Of a DNA stretch of 64,000 bases, positions 1 to 9,404 are shown piece by piece. Every line of letters begins with the position of its first letter. Within the stretch, counting starts at the first letter, position 1. The DNA comes from Enterococcus sp. DIV2402. GTDB taxonomy: Bacteria; Bacillota; Bacilli; Lactobacillales; Enterococcaceae. The notes below the pieces were generated by a model, which saw only the letters and a list, made by a program, of their open reading frames with translations, did not search any database and was not told where the DNA came from. The stretch covers positions 941,501 through 1,005,500 of the forward strand of contig NZ_CP147251.1 in NCBI RefSeq assembly GCF_017426705.2, read 5' to 3'. The translations under genes and the position numbers were made by a program.

Positions 1-2
1 GT

Positions 3-635
3 GAATTTATTTATTTAGTCGGCCCCAGTGGTTCAGGAAAATCAACACTCTTGAAATTACTTACTCGACAAGAAAAATTAACGAGCGGTTCAATTCAAGT
101 GAATAATATTTTAGTGGATAAAATTAGTGATTCTAAATTATATTTATTGCGACGAAAACTGGGCATTGTGACGCAAGAAGATCTTTTCTTACCGCAGCAT
201 ACAGCTTTTCAAAATATTGCTTTTGCTATTGAAGTGGTCGAAAAGAATCCTCAACCCGAAATGATCTATCAAAGAACTACCACAGTATTAGAACAAGTGG
301 GCATGTTGGATTGTCAAGACAAGTTAATTACAGAACTTTCAATTGGCCAACGTAAGCGAATTGCGATTGCTCGTGCATTGGTAAATAATCCGTTAGTTTT
401 ACTTGCTGATGAACCCACAGCTAATTTAGATATAAAATCATCTGTTGAAATGATGAAAATTTTTTTGCGAATTCACGATGCGGGGACGTCTGTGATTATT
501 GCAACGCATGATAGTACGATGGTAAATTCGATTCGCAAACGTGTATTAGAACTGGATAATGGTCAATTGGTTCGCGATGAAAAATTTGGTGGCTATACAC
601 GAATTTCTGACCCAAAAGATGTATATGTTTGGTAA
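3..635 (+). CDS. FtsE-like ABC transporter ATP-binding protein, 5' end outside the window
   Basis: This is the 3' part of an ATPase gene whose start lies before the window; the frame is open from base 3. The translation begins just before a Walker A motif (GPSGSGKST, about bases 24-50), then shows a Q-loop (VTQED), a signature that reads LSIGQ instead of LSGGQ, Walker B (VLLADEPTANLD) and an H-loop (IATHD). The ending LVRDEKFGGY resembles FtsE, the cell-division ATPase that pairs with FtsX to activate wall hydrolases. No ftsX follows: the next gene is a chemoreceptor on its own promoter. It could be a duplicated FtsE tied to the flagellar locus, or another FtsE/LolD-type ATPase. The family is secure; the role is not. 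Confidence 0.85.
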   Translation, partial: EFIYLVGPSGSGKSTLLKLLTRQEKLTSGSIQVNNILVDKISDSKLYLLRRKLGIVTQEDLFLPQHTAFQNIAFAIEVVEKNPQPEMIYQRTTTVLEQVGMLDCQDKLITELSIGQRKRIAIARALVNNPLVLLADEPTANLDIKSSVEMMKIFLRIHDAGTSVIIATHDSTMVNSIRKRVLELDNGQLVRDEKFGGYTRISDPKDVYVW

Positions 636-644
636 GTCTTGCTT

Positions 645-670
645 TAAATTTGTCAAAAATATCCGATAGT
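645..670 (+). promoter_or_regulatory. Sigma-28-type promoter for the che-fliM-fliY operon
   Basis: TAAA at 645-648 lies 14 bases before CCGATA at 663-668. This resembles the flagellar sigma factor (FliA/SigD) consensus TAAA-N15-GCCGATAA, with slightly short spacing. The same CCGATA core recurs before five other transcription units here. It lies about 110 bases before the chemoreceptor gene. Confidence 0.55.
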
Positions 671-776
671 TAAATCAGAACTATCATTTTTTGGCCAAAA
701 GGAGGGGACTTAGATACGTCTTGGATAGTGTCTAATTAATTTATTAATATATGTTGTTGAAAGAAAGGGTAGCTCA

Positions 777-2069
777 ATGAAAGAAAAAAGACGTTTTTTT
801 TCACGTATTCCACTAAGTATAGTTGTTTCATTTGTTAGTACGGTAATTGTTTTGTTTGCTTGTTACATGTTTGTATTAAAACCTAGTGATAATGACTTAC
901 TTACGCAACAGTTTGTTCGCTTTTCTGCGATTGTCTTGCTTTTAGAAATCGTTCTTTCGATTGTTGTAACTACAATGTCTAAGAGAAAAACCGATGCAGT
1001 GTTAACGCAATTGTTAGAACAGTTACAATATGTTAACCAAGGTGATTTTCAACATTTAGAGAACACTGAAATTGCAACAAAACATCCAATTATCCAAAAT
1101 GTAATTGAACGATTTAGTGGTATTGCGAATACCTTTAAAGCCTTAATTCTAGGGATGAAAGACGAAAGCTCCCGCATGACTGATATGGCAGCTCAATTAG
1201 ATGAAACTGCCCACGATATTCGATCAGCTGTTGAAAATATTCAAGGTAATATGGATCGTATTGCAGATTCTGCAAGTACAGAAGCTGCAGATGCTGAAAA
1301 AACAGTGCAAGAAACCGATGAACTAGCTAATGGCATTGAAGCCATTCACCGCGATGTTAAACAAATTGATAGCTATATTGACCAAGCAAAAAATAGTAAT
1401 ATTCGTAACGCTGAATTAATGTTTAAAGTATTTGAACGCTGGGAAACTGAGCGTTTGGGGCAATCGCAACTTGTTGAAGAAATGAAAGAAATGAATCAAG
1501 ATATTCAAAGCATTGGACAAATTGTTCAATTAATTAACGATATTTCGGAGCAAACCAACTTATTAGCATTAAATGCTTCAATTGAAGCAGCTCGTGCAGG
1601 GGAAGCGGGTCATGGTTTTGCAATTGTTGCGGATGAAGTTCGGACATTAGCTGAACAAAGTAGTCAATCAACGAAGAACATTCGCAATATTATGGAAAAT
1701 ATTCGCAATAAATCTGAACATATGGTAACCACAGTAACGACTTCTTTTGAAAATGGTGAAAAACAAACACAAACCTTAAACAAAGCAATTGAGTCATCGA
1801 ATGAAATCACCGATGTTGTAGATTCATTTATTACCAGCATTCAATCAGTGGAAACGCATATTAAAAATATTGTAGCGAAAAAGGATTTAGTTCAACGTTC
1901 AGTTAATAACATTTCAAATGCAATTTCGGATACTTCAGCGAGCACGCAAGAAGTAAGCTCTAATTTAGAAAACGTTTCAATTATTATTGAGAAGTTTGAA
2001 TCAGAAATCCAAGAAATTGCAACAATGGCTAGTATTCTTAAATTTCAAGTAGATCACTTTAAGTTGTAA
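777..2069 (+). CDS. Methyl-accepting chemotaxis protein without an extracellular sensor domain
   Basis: Chemoreceptor that controls CheA kinase activity at the membrane. There are two membrane segments near residues 12-33 and 46-67, separated by only about 12 residues, so there is no room for a classical external ligand-binding domain. The rest is cytoplasmic coiled coil containing the conserved hairpin tip ([19 protein letters not shown], about residues 258-276), where CheA and CheW bind. At 430 residues it is shorter than typical transmembrane receptors. A GAAAGAAAGGG ribosome site precedes the ATG. It heads the che operon. It may sense membrane state, an intracellular signal, or work through a partner; the signal cannot be read from the sequence. 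Confidence 0.93.
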   Translation: MKEKRRFFSRIPLSIVVSFVSTVIVLFACYMFVLKPSDNDLLTQQFVRFSAIVLLLEIVLSIVVTTMSKRKTDAVLTQLLEQLQYVNQGDFQHLENTEIATKHPIIQNVIERFSGIANTFKALILGMKDESSRMTDMAAQLDETAHDIRSAVENIQGNMDRIADSASTEAADAEKTVQETDELANGIEAIHRDVKQIDSYIDQAKNSNIRNAELMFKVFERWETERLGQSQLVEEMKEMNQDIQSIGQIVQLINDISEQTNLLALNASIEAARAGEAGHGFAIVADEVRTLAEQSSQSTKNIRNIMENIRNKSEHMVTTVTTSFENGEKQTQTLNKAIESSNEITDVVDSFITSIQSVETHIKNIVAKKDLVQRSVNNISNAISDTSASTQEVSSNLENVSIIIEKFESEIQEIATMASILKFQVDHFKL

Positions 2070-2100
2070 AAGGAAAAAATGAAAAAGGAAGAAAATAAAT

Positions 2101-2586
2101 ATGGAGCAGTATGTTGTTTTTAAAAGTCACAATCAACTATTTGCCATTCGAGTTACAAATGTTGACCGTGTTATTGAAGCGAATCGATTCATTGAATTGC
2201 CTGAAGTAGCAGAATTTATTTTAGGTGTTTATGAATATCATGACAATATGGTGCCAATTGTTGATGTGCGTAAAAAATTATTTAATCAATTTTCAGAACA
2301 AATAGAAGAAAGCAAAGTCATTTTATGTCGTTTTGAAGGTCACTCGCAAGGATTATATGTAGAAGATATTATTGGGATTTCTTATATGGAAGAAACCAAT
2401 TATGAACAAGATTTAGTCAAATCTTTACTAAAAAAAGGTTACATCGAAAAATTTTTGAAATTAGAAAATGAAGTTGTCATGCTATTGGAACTTGACTATC
2501 TATTTAATAATGAACAAACACAAGCTGCTTTCCAAGAGCTTGAACAGTTGACTGATGTCGAGGATACCATTGATGATGCAGACTGA
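2101..2586 (+). CDS. cheW: Chemotaxis coupling protein CheW (first copy)
   Basis: CheW-domain protein linking chemoreceptors to the kinase CheA. The 161 residues show the usual opening (VVFKSHNQLFAIRVTNVDRVIE) and a central hydrophobic stretch (GVYEYHDNMVPIVDVRKKL) typical of the SH3-like fold. An acidic tail of about 20 residues follows the core. It sits 31 bases after the receptor gene and overlaps the start of cheD, so it is translated within the operon. A second, more canonical cheW lies at 7979, and the two may serve different receptors or arrays. It is more divergent than the second copy. Confidence 0.88.
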   Translation: MEQYVVFKSHNQLFAIRVTNVDRVIEANRFIELPEVAEFILGVYEYHDNMVPIVDVRKKLFNQFSEQIEESKVILCRFEGHSQGLYVEDIIGISYMEETNYEQDLVKSLLKKGYIEKFLKLENEVVMLLELDYLFNNEQTQAAFQELEQLTDVEDTIDDAD

Positions 2587-3064
2587 AATTAGAGTAGGTA
2601 TTTCTGATTATAAGTTAGGAAAAGCCCCTAATAAATTAATTACAGTAGGTTTGGGTTCGTGTATTGGGACAATTATCTATGACGAAAAAACCAAAGTAGG
2701 CGGATTAAGTCATATCATGCTACCGGATAGCACGATGTTCATCGGTAAACAAGACATAAAAATTGCTAAGTTTGCTGATCTTGCCTTACCACAAATGGTA
2801 ACTGAATTAAAACAACAAGTACCATTGCCACGCCTAAAAGCAAAAATTGTGGGCGGTGCCAGTATGTTTGGTTTTAATGCTAGTGCTGCCTCTATTGGGA
2901 TTGGCCAAAGAAATATTGAAGCAGTGGAAAAAGTTTTAAAAGAACTACGAATTCCAATTGTAGCGAAACATGTTGGGGGAAATGCTGGTCGGACAATGAT
3001 TGTTGACTTAAACGATTTTAAAACGACTGTCCGAATTGTTAATCAAGAAGTGGTTTACATTTAA
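2573..3064 (+). CDS. cheD: Chemoreceptor glutamine deamidase CheD
   Basis: CheD deamidates receptor glutamines and, with CheC, takes part in adaptation in Gram-positive chemotaxis. The catalytic cysteine sits in GLGSC (about residue 30) and the histidine in LSHIMLP (about residue 47); the later segment KIVGGASMFG is also typical. I place the start at the ATG at 2573 because a GAGGA ribosome site lies 7-8 bases before it; an in-frame ATG at 2555 has no such site. The start overlaps the end of cheW by 14 bases, suggesting coupled translation. The length of 163 residues is normal. Confidence 0.93.
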   Translation: MMQTEIRVGISDYKLGKAPNKLITVGLGSCIGTIIYDEKTKVGGLSHIMLPDSTMFIGKQDIKIAKFADLALPQMVTELKQQVPLPRLKAKIVGGASMFGFNASAASIGIGQRNIEAVEKVLKELRIPIVAKHVGGNAGRTMIVDLNDFKTTVRIVNQEVVYI

Positions 3065-3077
3065 AGGAGGAGACTAG

Positions 3078-4097
3078 ATGGATATTTTGGTAGTAGATGA
3101 TTCTGCATTCATGAGAAAGATTGTTACAGACTTATTAGAAAAAATGCCAAATATTCACGTCTCTAATGCGGCGAGAAATGGAAAACATGCGTTGAAATTG
3201 TTACAAGATAAACAGCCAGACTTAGTACTATTAGATGTTGAAATGCCAATTTTAAATGGATTAGACACATTAAAAGAGATTAAACGTCTGTATGACCTTC
3301 CTGTAATTATGCTTAGCGCACTCTCCAATAAAGATATTACGATTGAAGCACTAGCTTTAGGTGCGGCCGATTTCGTTGAAAAACCGACAAACATTAGAGA
3401 AATCCAAGATGAGTGGATTCGTGAATTTTACGGGAAAATTAAAAGTATTCATGCGCAGAATCGTCGTGTGCCACGACGCGTGGAGCGTATTGAAAAAGTT
3501 GATACTACTACACCAACTATTACAGAACGCTCATTACCTAGTCGTATTCAAGCCATTGTGATTGGCGCGTCTACAGGTGGTCCCAAAGCACTCTTGAAAA
3601 TTAGTCAATCTTTGCCTGCAAATTTAAACGTACCGATTTTTATTGTCCAACATATGCCAAAAGGATTTACCACTTCTTTTGCGAAGAGAATGGATGATGA
3701 AAGTGCTGTTTCTGTCAAAGAAGCACAAGATGGCATGTCAATTGAAAAATGCGTGTATCTTTGTCCAGGAGATTATCATATGACAATCACTCAAGGTAAA
3801 ATTAGCCTGAATCAAGAAGCTAAAATTCATGGTACCCGACCAGCAGTTGATTATTTATTTAAATCTGCTGCACAAGTGTACCGCCGTGAATTGATTGGTG
3901 TGATTTTGACAGGAATGGGAAAAGACGGCGCAGAAGGTATGCGCGAAATCCAACGATTTGGCGGATACACCATTGCACAAGATAAAGAATCAAGTGTCGT
4001 TTTTGGGATGCCACGTCAAGCGATTATGTCTGGCGTAGTAAATGAGGTTCTAAGTTTAGAAGAAATTGGTCCGAAACTAAGACAAATGGTGAGGTGA
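3078..4097 (+). CDS. cheB: Chemotaxis response regulator and protein-glutamate methylesterase CheB
   Basis: CheB removes methyl groups from chemoreceptors when phosphorylated by CheA. The N-terminal receiver domain carries the acidic pair VVDDS and the phospho-acceptor aspartate at about residue 53 (LLDVEMP). After a basic linker, the methylesterase domain shows the catalytic triad: serine in GASTGG (about 165), histidine in QHMPKG (about 192) and aspartate in GMGKDG (about 283). It follows cheD by 13 bases with a clear AAAGGAGGAG ribosome site. The length of 339 residues is normal for the family. Confidence 0.96.
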   Translation: MDILVVDDSAFMRKIVTDLLEKMPNIHVSNAARNGKHALKLLQDKQPDLVLLDVEMPILNGLDTLKEIKRLYDLPVIMLSALSNKDITIEALALGAADFVEKPTNIREIQDEWIREFYGKIKSIHAQNRRVPRRVERIEKVDTTTPTITERSLPSRIQAIVIGASTGGPKALLKISQSLPANLNVPIFIVQHMPKGFTTSFAKRMDDESAVSVKEAQDGMSIEKCVYLCPGDYHMTITQGKISLNQEAKIHGTRPAVDYLFKSAAQVYRRELIGVILTGMGKDGAEGMREIQRFGGYTIAQDKESSVVFGMPRQAIMSGVVNEVLSLEEIGPKLRQMVR

Positions 4098-4102
4098 GCT
4101 AG

Positions 4103-4873
4103 ATGCAACTAAATTTTGAATTTTTTAATAAATGGGTCAAAGATAAGTTAGGCATTCAGTTGGATGCATATAAAGAAAAACAAATGCAACGACGAATCGC
4201 TAATATTGTGGAATCTCGTGGAGTTAAAACGTTAGAAGCTTATGCAAAACTTTTAGAACGTGATCCTGTAGCGAAACAAGAATTTTTGGAACATATTACC
4301 ATTAATGTGACAGAATTCTATCGTAACCGAGATTTATTTGATACGTTTGAAAAAAATCTTGTCAAATTAAATCAGCAATTTCCACGTTTGAAAATTTGGA
4401 GTGCAGCATGTTCGATAGGTGCTGAACCCTATACGTTAGCGATGATTTTACAAAAAAATAAAATTCAAACTGCAAAAATTATTGCAACAGATATTGATCG
4501 GACAATTCTCCAAAAAGCAAAAGACGCCACCTATAAACCCAATGAAATTAAGAATATTCCAACGGTTGATCGCGATTTATATTTCAATAAACTTGCTAAT
4601 GAGCAATATCAATTAAAAGATCCAATTAAACGACAAGTAATGTTCAAAAAGCATGATTTGTTAAAAGATCGTTACGAAGATAAATGTCACATCATTGTTT
4701 GTCGAAATGTCACCATTTATTTTAAAAATGATGCGCGTGATGAAGTGTATCGCAAATTTAGCGAGTCACTACTACCTGGAGGCATTCTATTTACAGGAGC
4801 AACAGAAACAATCAATTTTTCAGAGAAATTTGGATTGAAAAAAATTGATTCGTTTATTTATCAAAAAATGTAG
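4103..4873 (+). CDS. cheR: Chemotaxis protein methyltransferase CheR
   Basis: CheR transfers methyl groups from S-adenosylmethionine to receptor glutamates, opposing CheB. The small N-terminal helical domain (about residues 1-70) is followed by TVTEFYRN-like residues (NVTEFYRN, about 68-75) and the SAM-binding motif WSAACSIGAEPYTLA (about 99-113), both classic for CheR. The later segment HIIVCRNVTIYF matches the family motif, with threonine where leucine is usual. It starts 5 bases after cheB. No pentapeptide-binding extension beyond the core is evident. Confidence 0.95.
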   Translation: MQLNFEFFNKWVKDKLGIQLDAYKEKQMQRRIANIVESRGVKTLEAYAKLLERDPVAKQEFLEHITINVTEFYRNRDLFDTFEKNLVKLNQQFPRLKIWSAACSIGAEPYTLAMILQKNKIQTAKIIATDIDRTILQKAKDATYKPNEIKNIPTVDRDLYFNKLANEQYQLKDPIKRQVMFKKHDLLKDRYEDKCHIIVCRNVTIYFKNDARDEVYRKFSESLLPGGILFTGATETINFSEKFGLKKIDSFIYQKM

Positions 4874-4893
4874 AATTAGGAGTGGAAGAAGTC

Positions 4894-6993
4894 GTGGATG
4901 ATAACAGTATTTATCGTACACTATTCTTCGAAGAAACAGATGACCATCTACAACAGTTAAATGACAATGTATTGGAATTAGAAAGTAATCCCAATGATGC
5001 CAGCCTATTGAATGAAATCTTTCGTTCAGCTCATACCTTAAAAGGGATGGCAGCAACGATGGGCTATGATGTGATGACCGAATTAACTCATAAAATGGAA
5101 AATATCTTTGAAAAATTCAAAGAAGGTTCGGTTGATGTAACAAGTAGTTCAATCTCATTAGTTTTTCGTTGTTTGGATAAGTTATCTAGCTTAGTCGAAG
5201 ATTTACGTGAAGAAAAAGAGTTAACGCATGAATCAATTGAAGGTTTATTAGCGGAATTAAATATAGTTGAACAAGGCTCAATTCAAGAATCAACTCAAGA
5301 ATCAGAACCTACAGATGTCGTTGTCGATGTTCCTCAAGCAAATGATTTAGTTGTGGGCTTTAGACAATTGGAAGATAGTGATTTGCATGTTATTAAAAGT
5401 GCAATTAACGATGATTATCAATCGTATAGTATCTCTGTTCGTCTAGAAGAAGATTCCTTGTTGAAAGGACCTCGTGCCTTTTTAATAATGGAAAAATTAG
5501 AACAAGAAGGCGATATTCTCCATACGGAACCGACTACTGAAGCACTAGAAGAAGGTGATTTTGATTCGGATTTCCACGTTATTTATCTAACGAAAAATGA
5601 GTCAGAACGTGTGTTAGAAAATCTAATGGGAAATAGCGAAGTGGAAGAAGTCAAAGTGGAACATTTTGATGAGACACGTCATATTCTAGGAGCACAACTA
5701 TTTGAACCACTACCAGTTGAAGACGTAGAAATTGTTCAAGTAGCAACAGTGGATGAAGAAACAGTGGAAAAAGCAGTAGAGCCTACTGTAGTGAATGAGC
5801 CAAAAACGGAAACAACGAATAAACCTGCGCAACAACACCATAACAACAATAATAATCAATCAATTCGGGTTGATTTATCACGTTTAGATTTATTTTTAAA
5901 TCTTGTTTCGGAACTAGTGGTTTATCGTAACCAATTAGAAGAAGTAAGCACTCGTGCCAATATAGCAGATATTAAAGAATCACTTGAGCAAGTTTCTCGT
6001 TTAACTTCAGAATTACAAGATTTAGTTTTGAAGATTCGTATGCAGCAAGTCAAAGTTGTGTTTAGCCGCTTCCCACGAATGGTCCGCGATTTGTCCAACG
6101 AATTAAACAAAGAAATGGATTTAATTATTACGGGGGAAGAAACAGAGCTAGATAAAACAGTTGTTTCTGAATTGAGTGAACCCCTTGTTCATTTATTAAG
6201 AAACTCAGTCGATCATGGAATTGAGCTGCCAGAAGAGCGGGAGCGTTTAGGCAAAGAACGTAAAGGAACCATTCGCTTGTCTGCATTTCAAGAAGGAAAT
6301 CAAGTCATGATTACGATTGAAGATGACGGAAAAGGGTTGGATCCAGCAGTCATTGGTGCAAGCGCTGAAAGAAAAGGGATATCTATAGATGGGTTAAATG
6401 ATGAAGAAATTCAACAATTAATTTTCCATCCAGGTTTCTCAACAGCTAAAGAAGTCACCAATATTTCTGGTCGCGGGGTAGGCATGGATGTTGTAAAATC
6501 GAAAATCACTTCATTGGGTGGAACGATAGAACTACGTAGCCAAGTCAATGTAGGTACGCTTTTTATTATCAAACTGCCATTGACCTTGTCCATTATCGAA
6601 GCATTAATGGTTCGAATAGGAAATGAAAATTTTGCTATTCCATTAGATATTGTGGAACGTGTCGTAATGATTCGCGAAGCAGAAATCGAAGAAACATTGA
6701 ACGAGGAAGTTTATGAATTCCAAGGGGAAATGATCCCGATTATTCGCACGAATGAATTATTAGGAGTCGAAACGAATCACACAGGTAAACACTATGCCAT
6801 CATTGTGAATATCGATCAACGTTATTACGGTATTTTATCGGATGAATTAATCGGGCAACAAGAAATTGTAATTAAGAAAATTGATAATATTTTACAACAA
6901 ATTAGAAAGTATCAAGGCGCAACGATATTAGGAGATGGCTCCATTGCCCTTATCCTAGATATCAATGCGATTTGTCATGACCAGAGGAAATAA
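4894..6993 (+). CDS. cheA: Chemotaxis histidine kinase CheA
   Basis: CheA is the central kinase of chemotaxis; it phosphorylates CheY and CheB. In order there are an Hpt domain with the phosphorylated histidine in SAHTLKGMA (about residue 47), a variable P2 region (about 115-310) for CheY/CheB docking, a P3 dimerisation helix pair (SRLDLFLNLVSELVVYRNQL), the ATP-binding P4 domain (HLLRNSVDHGIE, DDGKGLD, GRGVGMDVV) and a C-terminal CheW-like P5. I choose the GTG at 4894: an AGGAG site at 4878-4882 would touch the alternative GTG at 4882 but lies 11 bases before 4894. An acidic and Asn-rich linker (about 280-320) precedes P3. Confidence 0.95.
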   Translation: MDDNSIYRTLFFEETDDHLQQLNDNVLELESNPNDASLLNEIFRSAHTLKGMAATMGYDVMTELTHKMENIFEKFKEGSVDVTSSSISLVFRCLDKLSSLVEDLREEKELTHESIEGLLAELNIVEQGSIQESTQESEPTDVVVDVPQANDLVVGFRQLEDSDLHVIKSAINDDYQSYSISVRLEEDSLLKGPRAFLIMEKLEQEGDILHTEPTTEALEEGDFDSDFHVIYLTKNESERVLENLMGNSEVEEVKVEHFDETRHILGAQLFEPLPVEDVEIVQVATVDEETVEKAVEPTVVNEPKTETTNKPAQQHHNNNNNQSIRVDLSRLDLFLNLVSELVVYRNQLEEVSTRANIADIKESLEQVSRLTSELQDLVLKIRMQQVKVVFSRFPRMVRDLSNELNKEMDLIITGEETELDKTVVSELSEPLVHLLRNSVDHGIELPEERERLGKERKGTIRLSAFQEGNQVMITIEDDGKGLDPAVIGASAERKGISIDGLNDEEIQQLIFHPGFSTAKEVTNISGRGVGMDVVKSKITSLGGTIELRSQVNVGTLFIIKLPLTLSIIEALMVRIGNENFAIPLDIVERVVMIREAEIEETLNEEVYEFQGEMIPIIRTNELLGVETNHTGKHYAIIVNIDQRYYGILSDELIGQQEIVIKKIDNILQQIRKYQGATILGDGSIALILDINAICHDQRK

Positions 6994-6996
6994 CAG

Positions 6997-7584
6997 ATGG
7001 CTTATACAGATTTACAATTAGATGGATTAAGAGAAATTATCAATATCGGCGGTGGTCATGCAGCAACGAGCATCTCCATGATGGTTAACCGCACGATAGA
7101 TATGCGTGTACCTGAAGTTGAAATTTTAAGTTATGACAAACTTTATGAACAAATTTTATCAGAAAATGAAGAAGTGTATGCGGTAGTTAGTCAAATTTTA
7201 GGTGATGTCCGTGGCGTATTTTTATTTGTGTTAACAAACTCAGCTGCAGATAAAATGACTGAATTTATGATAGGAACTACTGATTTTAATGATGAAGTCA
7301 AACATTCTGCTGTGAATGAGCTGACGAATATCGTTTCGAATTCTTTTTTAGGTGCGATTGGTAGTTTTTTAAATAATCAATTGCTTTCATCTTTACCTAT
7401 GATACAATATGATTATTTTGGTGCGATTATTAGTAGTATTTACATGGAATTAAATCAGTTTGATGATCAAATTATGGTTATTCGTAATGAGTTTACGTAC
7501 GATGCAGATAAATTAGACGCGTCTTTGTTTTTTATACCAGAAGAAGGCGTTATTGAAAAATTTTTAACAACTTTAGGAATTTGA
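6997..7584 (+). CDS. cheC: CheY-phosphate phosphatase CheC
   Basis: CheC dephosphorylates CheY-P and binds CheD in Gram-positive adaptation. The protein of 195 residues contains the two repeated active-site helices of the family: the first around LREIINIGGGHAATSIS (Glu and Asn spaced by three), the second around VNELTNIVSNSFLGAI, each followed by a proline. It starts 3 bases after cheA. Together with CheD and FliY this shows a Bacillus-type rather than an enteric-type chemotaxis system (no cheZ seen). The similarity to the CheC-like part of FliY is ancestral; this protein lacks the C-terminal switch domain. Confidence 0.93.
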   Translation: MAYTDLQLDGLREIINIGGGHAATSISMMVNRTIDMRVPEVEILSYDKLYEQILSENEEVYAVVSQILGDVRGVFLFVLTNSAADKMTEFMIGTTDFNDEVKHSAVNELTNIVSNSFLGAIGSFLNNQLLSSLPMIQYDYFGAIISSIYMELNQFDDQIMVIRNEFTYDADKLDASLFFIPEEGVIEKFLTTLGI

Positions 7585-7598
7585 GGAGAGAAGAGTAA

Positions 7599-7961
7599 AT
7601 GGCAAAAAAAATATTAATTGTAGATGACGCGGTATTTATGCGTATGAAATTAAAAGATATTTTGGAAAAAAATGGCTATGAAGTAGTTGGCGAAGCACAA
7701 AATGGGCAAGAAGCTTTCGAAAAATATCAAGCAGTAAAACCAGACTTAGTAACGATGGACATTACAATGCCAGAAGTAGATGGTTTAGAGGCATTGAAAA
7801 TGATTCGTGAAGTGGATGGAGCAGCTAAAGTTGTTATGTGTAGTGCGATGGGGCAACAAGGTATGGTAATGGATGCTATCCGTGCTGGAGCAGTTGATTT
7901 TATCGTTAAACCATTCGATACAGATCGTGTCATCAAAGCTGTAGATAAAGCTCTTTCTTAA
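7599..7961 (+). CDS. cheY: Chemotaxis response regulator CheY
   Basis: Single receiver domain of 120 residues that carries the CheA signal to the flagellar switch. The acidic residues VDDAVFMR (Asp 9-10), the phospho-acceptor aspartate at about residue 54 (TMDITMP), the Ser/Thr site (CSAMG) and the lysine in VKPF (about residue 105) are all present. There is no output domain. It lies 14 bases after cheC and just before a second cheW and fliM, its binding target at the motor. The ribosome site GAGGAGAG is well placed. Confidence 0.97.
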   Translation: MAKKILIVDDAVFMRMKLKDILEKNGYEVVGEAQNGQEAFEKYQAVKPDLVTMDITMPEVDGLEALKMIREVDGAAKVVMCSAMGQQGMVMDAIRAGAVDFIVKPFDTDRVIKAVDKALS

Positions 7962-7978
7962 AAAGGAGATGGACCAAG

Positions 7979-8374
7979 ATGCAAATGATTCTATTTAAAA
8001 TGAATCATCAAAACTTTCTCATCTCAGCAGATGCTGTGGAAGAAGTAATCGATACAATTCGCATTACGAAAGTTCCTTTGGCACCGCATTGGGTAGAAGG
8101 ATTGATTAATTTACGAGGAACGGTATTAACAGTGGTAAATCTATCACAATTAATTGGCGTTCCTTCCGCAGAAACCAACCGAAATATTTTAATCATGAAG
8201 CAAAACGAAGAGAAAAAAGGCTTGCTGATTGAAGAAGTAGTTGAAGTTGTAGATATTGAAGCAGATGATATTCAGTTAACGGATGAGGATGGATATGAAT
8301 ACTATTCAGGTATTGTATCATTCCCAGATAAGGTAGCAAATGTGATTCAAGTAAATCACATGATTTTTGAGTAA
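7979..8374 (+). CDS. CheW-domain coupling protein (second copy)
   Basis: A compact CheW of 131 residues, closer to the family consensus than the copy at 2101: it has the motif HWVEGLINLRGTVLTVVNL and the segment EVVEVVDIEADDI. It should couple receptors to CheA in the polar array. It has a strong AAAGGAG site and lies between cheY and fliM. It lacks the receiver domain of CheV, so it is not a CheV. Whether the two copies are redundant or receptor-specific cannot be told from the sequence. Confidence 0.9.
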   Translation: MQMILFKMNHQNFLISADAVEEVIDTIRITKVPLAPHWVEGLINLRGTVLTVVNLSQLIGVPSAETNRNILIMKQNEEKKGLLIEEVVEVVDIEADDIQLTDEDGYEYYSGIVSFPDKVANVIQVNHMIFE

Positions 8375-8387
8375 ATGGGGGATTGAA

Positions 8388-9404
8388 TTGGATCAGGTAT
8401 TGTCGCAACAAGAGATTGATAATCTGTTAAGTGCCATGAGCAGTGGTGAGATTACTCAAGAAACAGTTGAAATAGAAAACGAACAATCCAAGATTAAGAA
8501 TTACGATTTTCGAAGACCAACCAAGCTTTCAAAAGAATATATCAATACATTGTATATGATTTTTGAAGACTTTTCGAAAATGGGAAGTAATGCGTTATCG
8601 ACACAGTTAAGAACGAATGCAGCCTTTCAGTTGGCAGCAATCGAACAAATCAGTTATGAGGAGTTTATCCATTCAATTCCTAAATTTACATTATTAGGCT
8701 TGTTACAATCAGAACCGATGAATGGGATTCAAATCATTGAGATGAATCCGCAGCTGTGTATGTTGTTGGTCGAATTGTTGTGTGGTGGAACAGAAATCCA
8801 TCAACAACAAGGAGAAAATGCAGAAGAAAATTTGGCAGATAAGAAGTCTTTTACAGATATTGAATTAGCAATTTTAGAAGAAATTATGTCTCAATTGACG
8901 TCCGCCTTTGAGCATTCTTGGAAGGATATTGTTAATCTATCAACTGTACTAGGAGGAATGGATACAAACCCCCAATTGTTGCAAAATATGTCTCCAAATG
9001 AACCTGTTGTGTTAGTTACCTTTACTGTGAAAATTTTTAAAGTGCAAACATTTATTAACATTTGTATTCCATATGTTTTCTTTGAAGGTATTGTTGATAA
9101 ATTGAGTTTCCGTAACTGGTTTGATTCGAATAAAACATCGAGCCAAGAAGATTCTGATGAATTACAAAAGAGTTTGAACGGTGTTGACTTAGAGCTAGAA
9201 GTTCTTTTAGGAGAGGCTCAAATGAGTCTTTCTGATTTCCTTCACTTGGTACCAGGTGACGTGATTAAATTAGACCGTAAAATCACTGACCCATTAGATA
9301 CATTTATTGAAGGAAAACCTTTCTATCGCGTAATTCCAGGTAAGAAAGGTGACCAATATGCAATTGAATTAATAGATAAATTGGAAGGAGATCAGAACGA
9401 ATGA
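8388..9404 (+). CDS. fliM: Flagellar motor switch protein FliM
   Basis: FliM forms the middle of the C-ring and binds phosphorylated CheY through its N-terminal peptide; here that peptide is VLSQQEIDNLLSA near the very start. The middle domain (about residues 35-230) is CheC-like, and the C-terminus (about 260-335) is the SpoA fold shared with FliN. I place the start at the TTG at 8388, 5 bases after GGGGGA; an in-frame TTG at 8367 lacks a ribosome site and would add seven atypical residues. It overlaps fliY by four bases (ATGA), showing coupled translation. Confidence 0.94.
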   Translation: MDQVLSQQEIDNLLSAMSSGEITQETVEIENEQSKIKNYDFRRPTKLSKEYINTLYMIFEDFSKMGSNALSTQLRTNAAFQLAAIEQISYEEFIHSIPKFTLLGLLQSEPMNGIQIIEMNPQLCMLLVELLCGGTEIHQQQGENAEENLADKKSFTDIELAILEEIMSQLTSAFEHSWKDIVNLSTVLGGMDTNPQLLQNMSPNEPVVLVTFTVKIFKVQTFINICIPYVFFEGIVDKLSFRNWFDSNKTSSQEDSDELQKSLNGVDLELEVLLGEAQMSLSDFLHLVPGDVIKLDRKITDPLDTFIEGKPFYRVIPGKKGDQYAIELIDKLEGDQNE

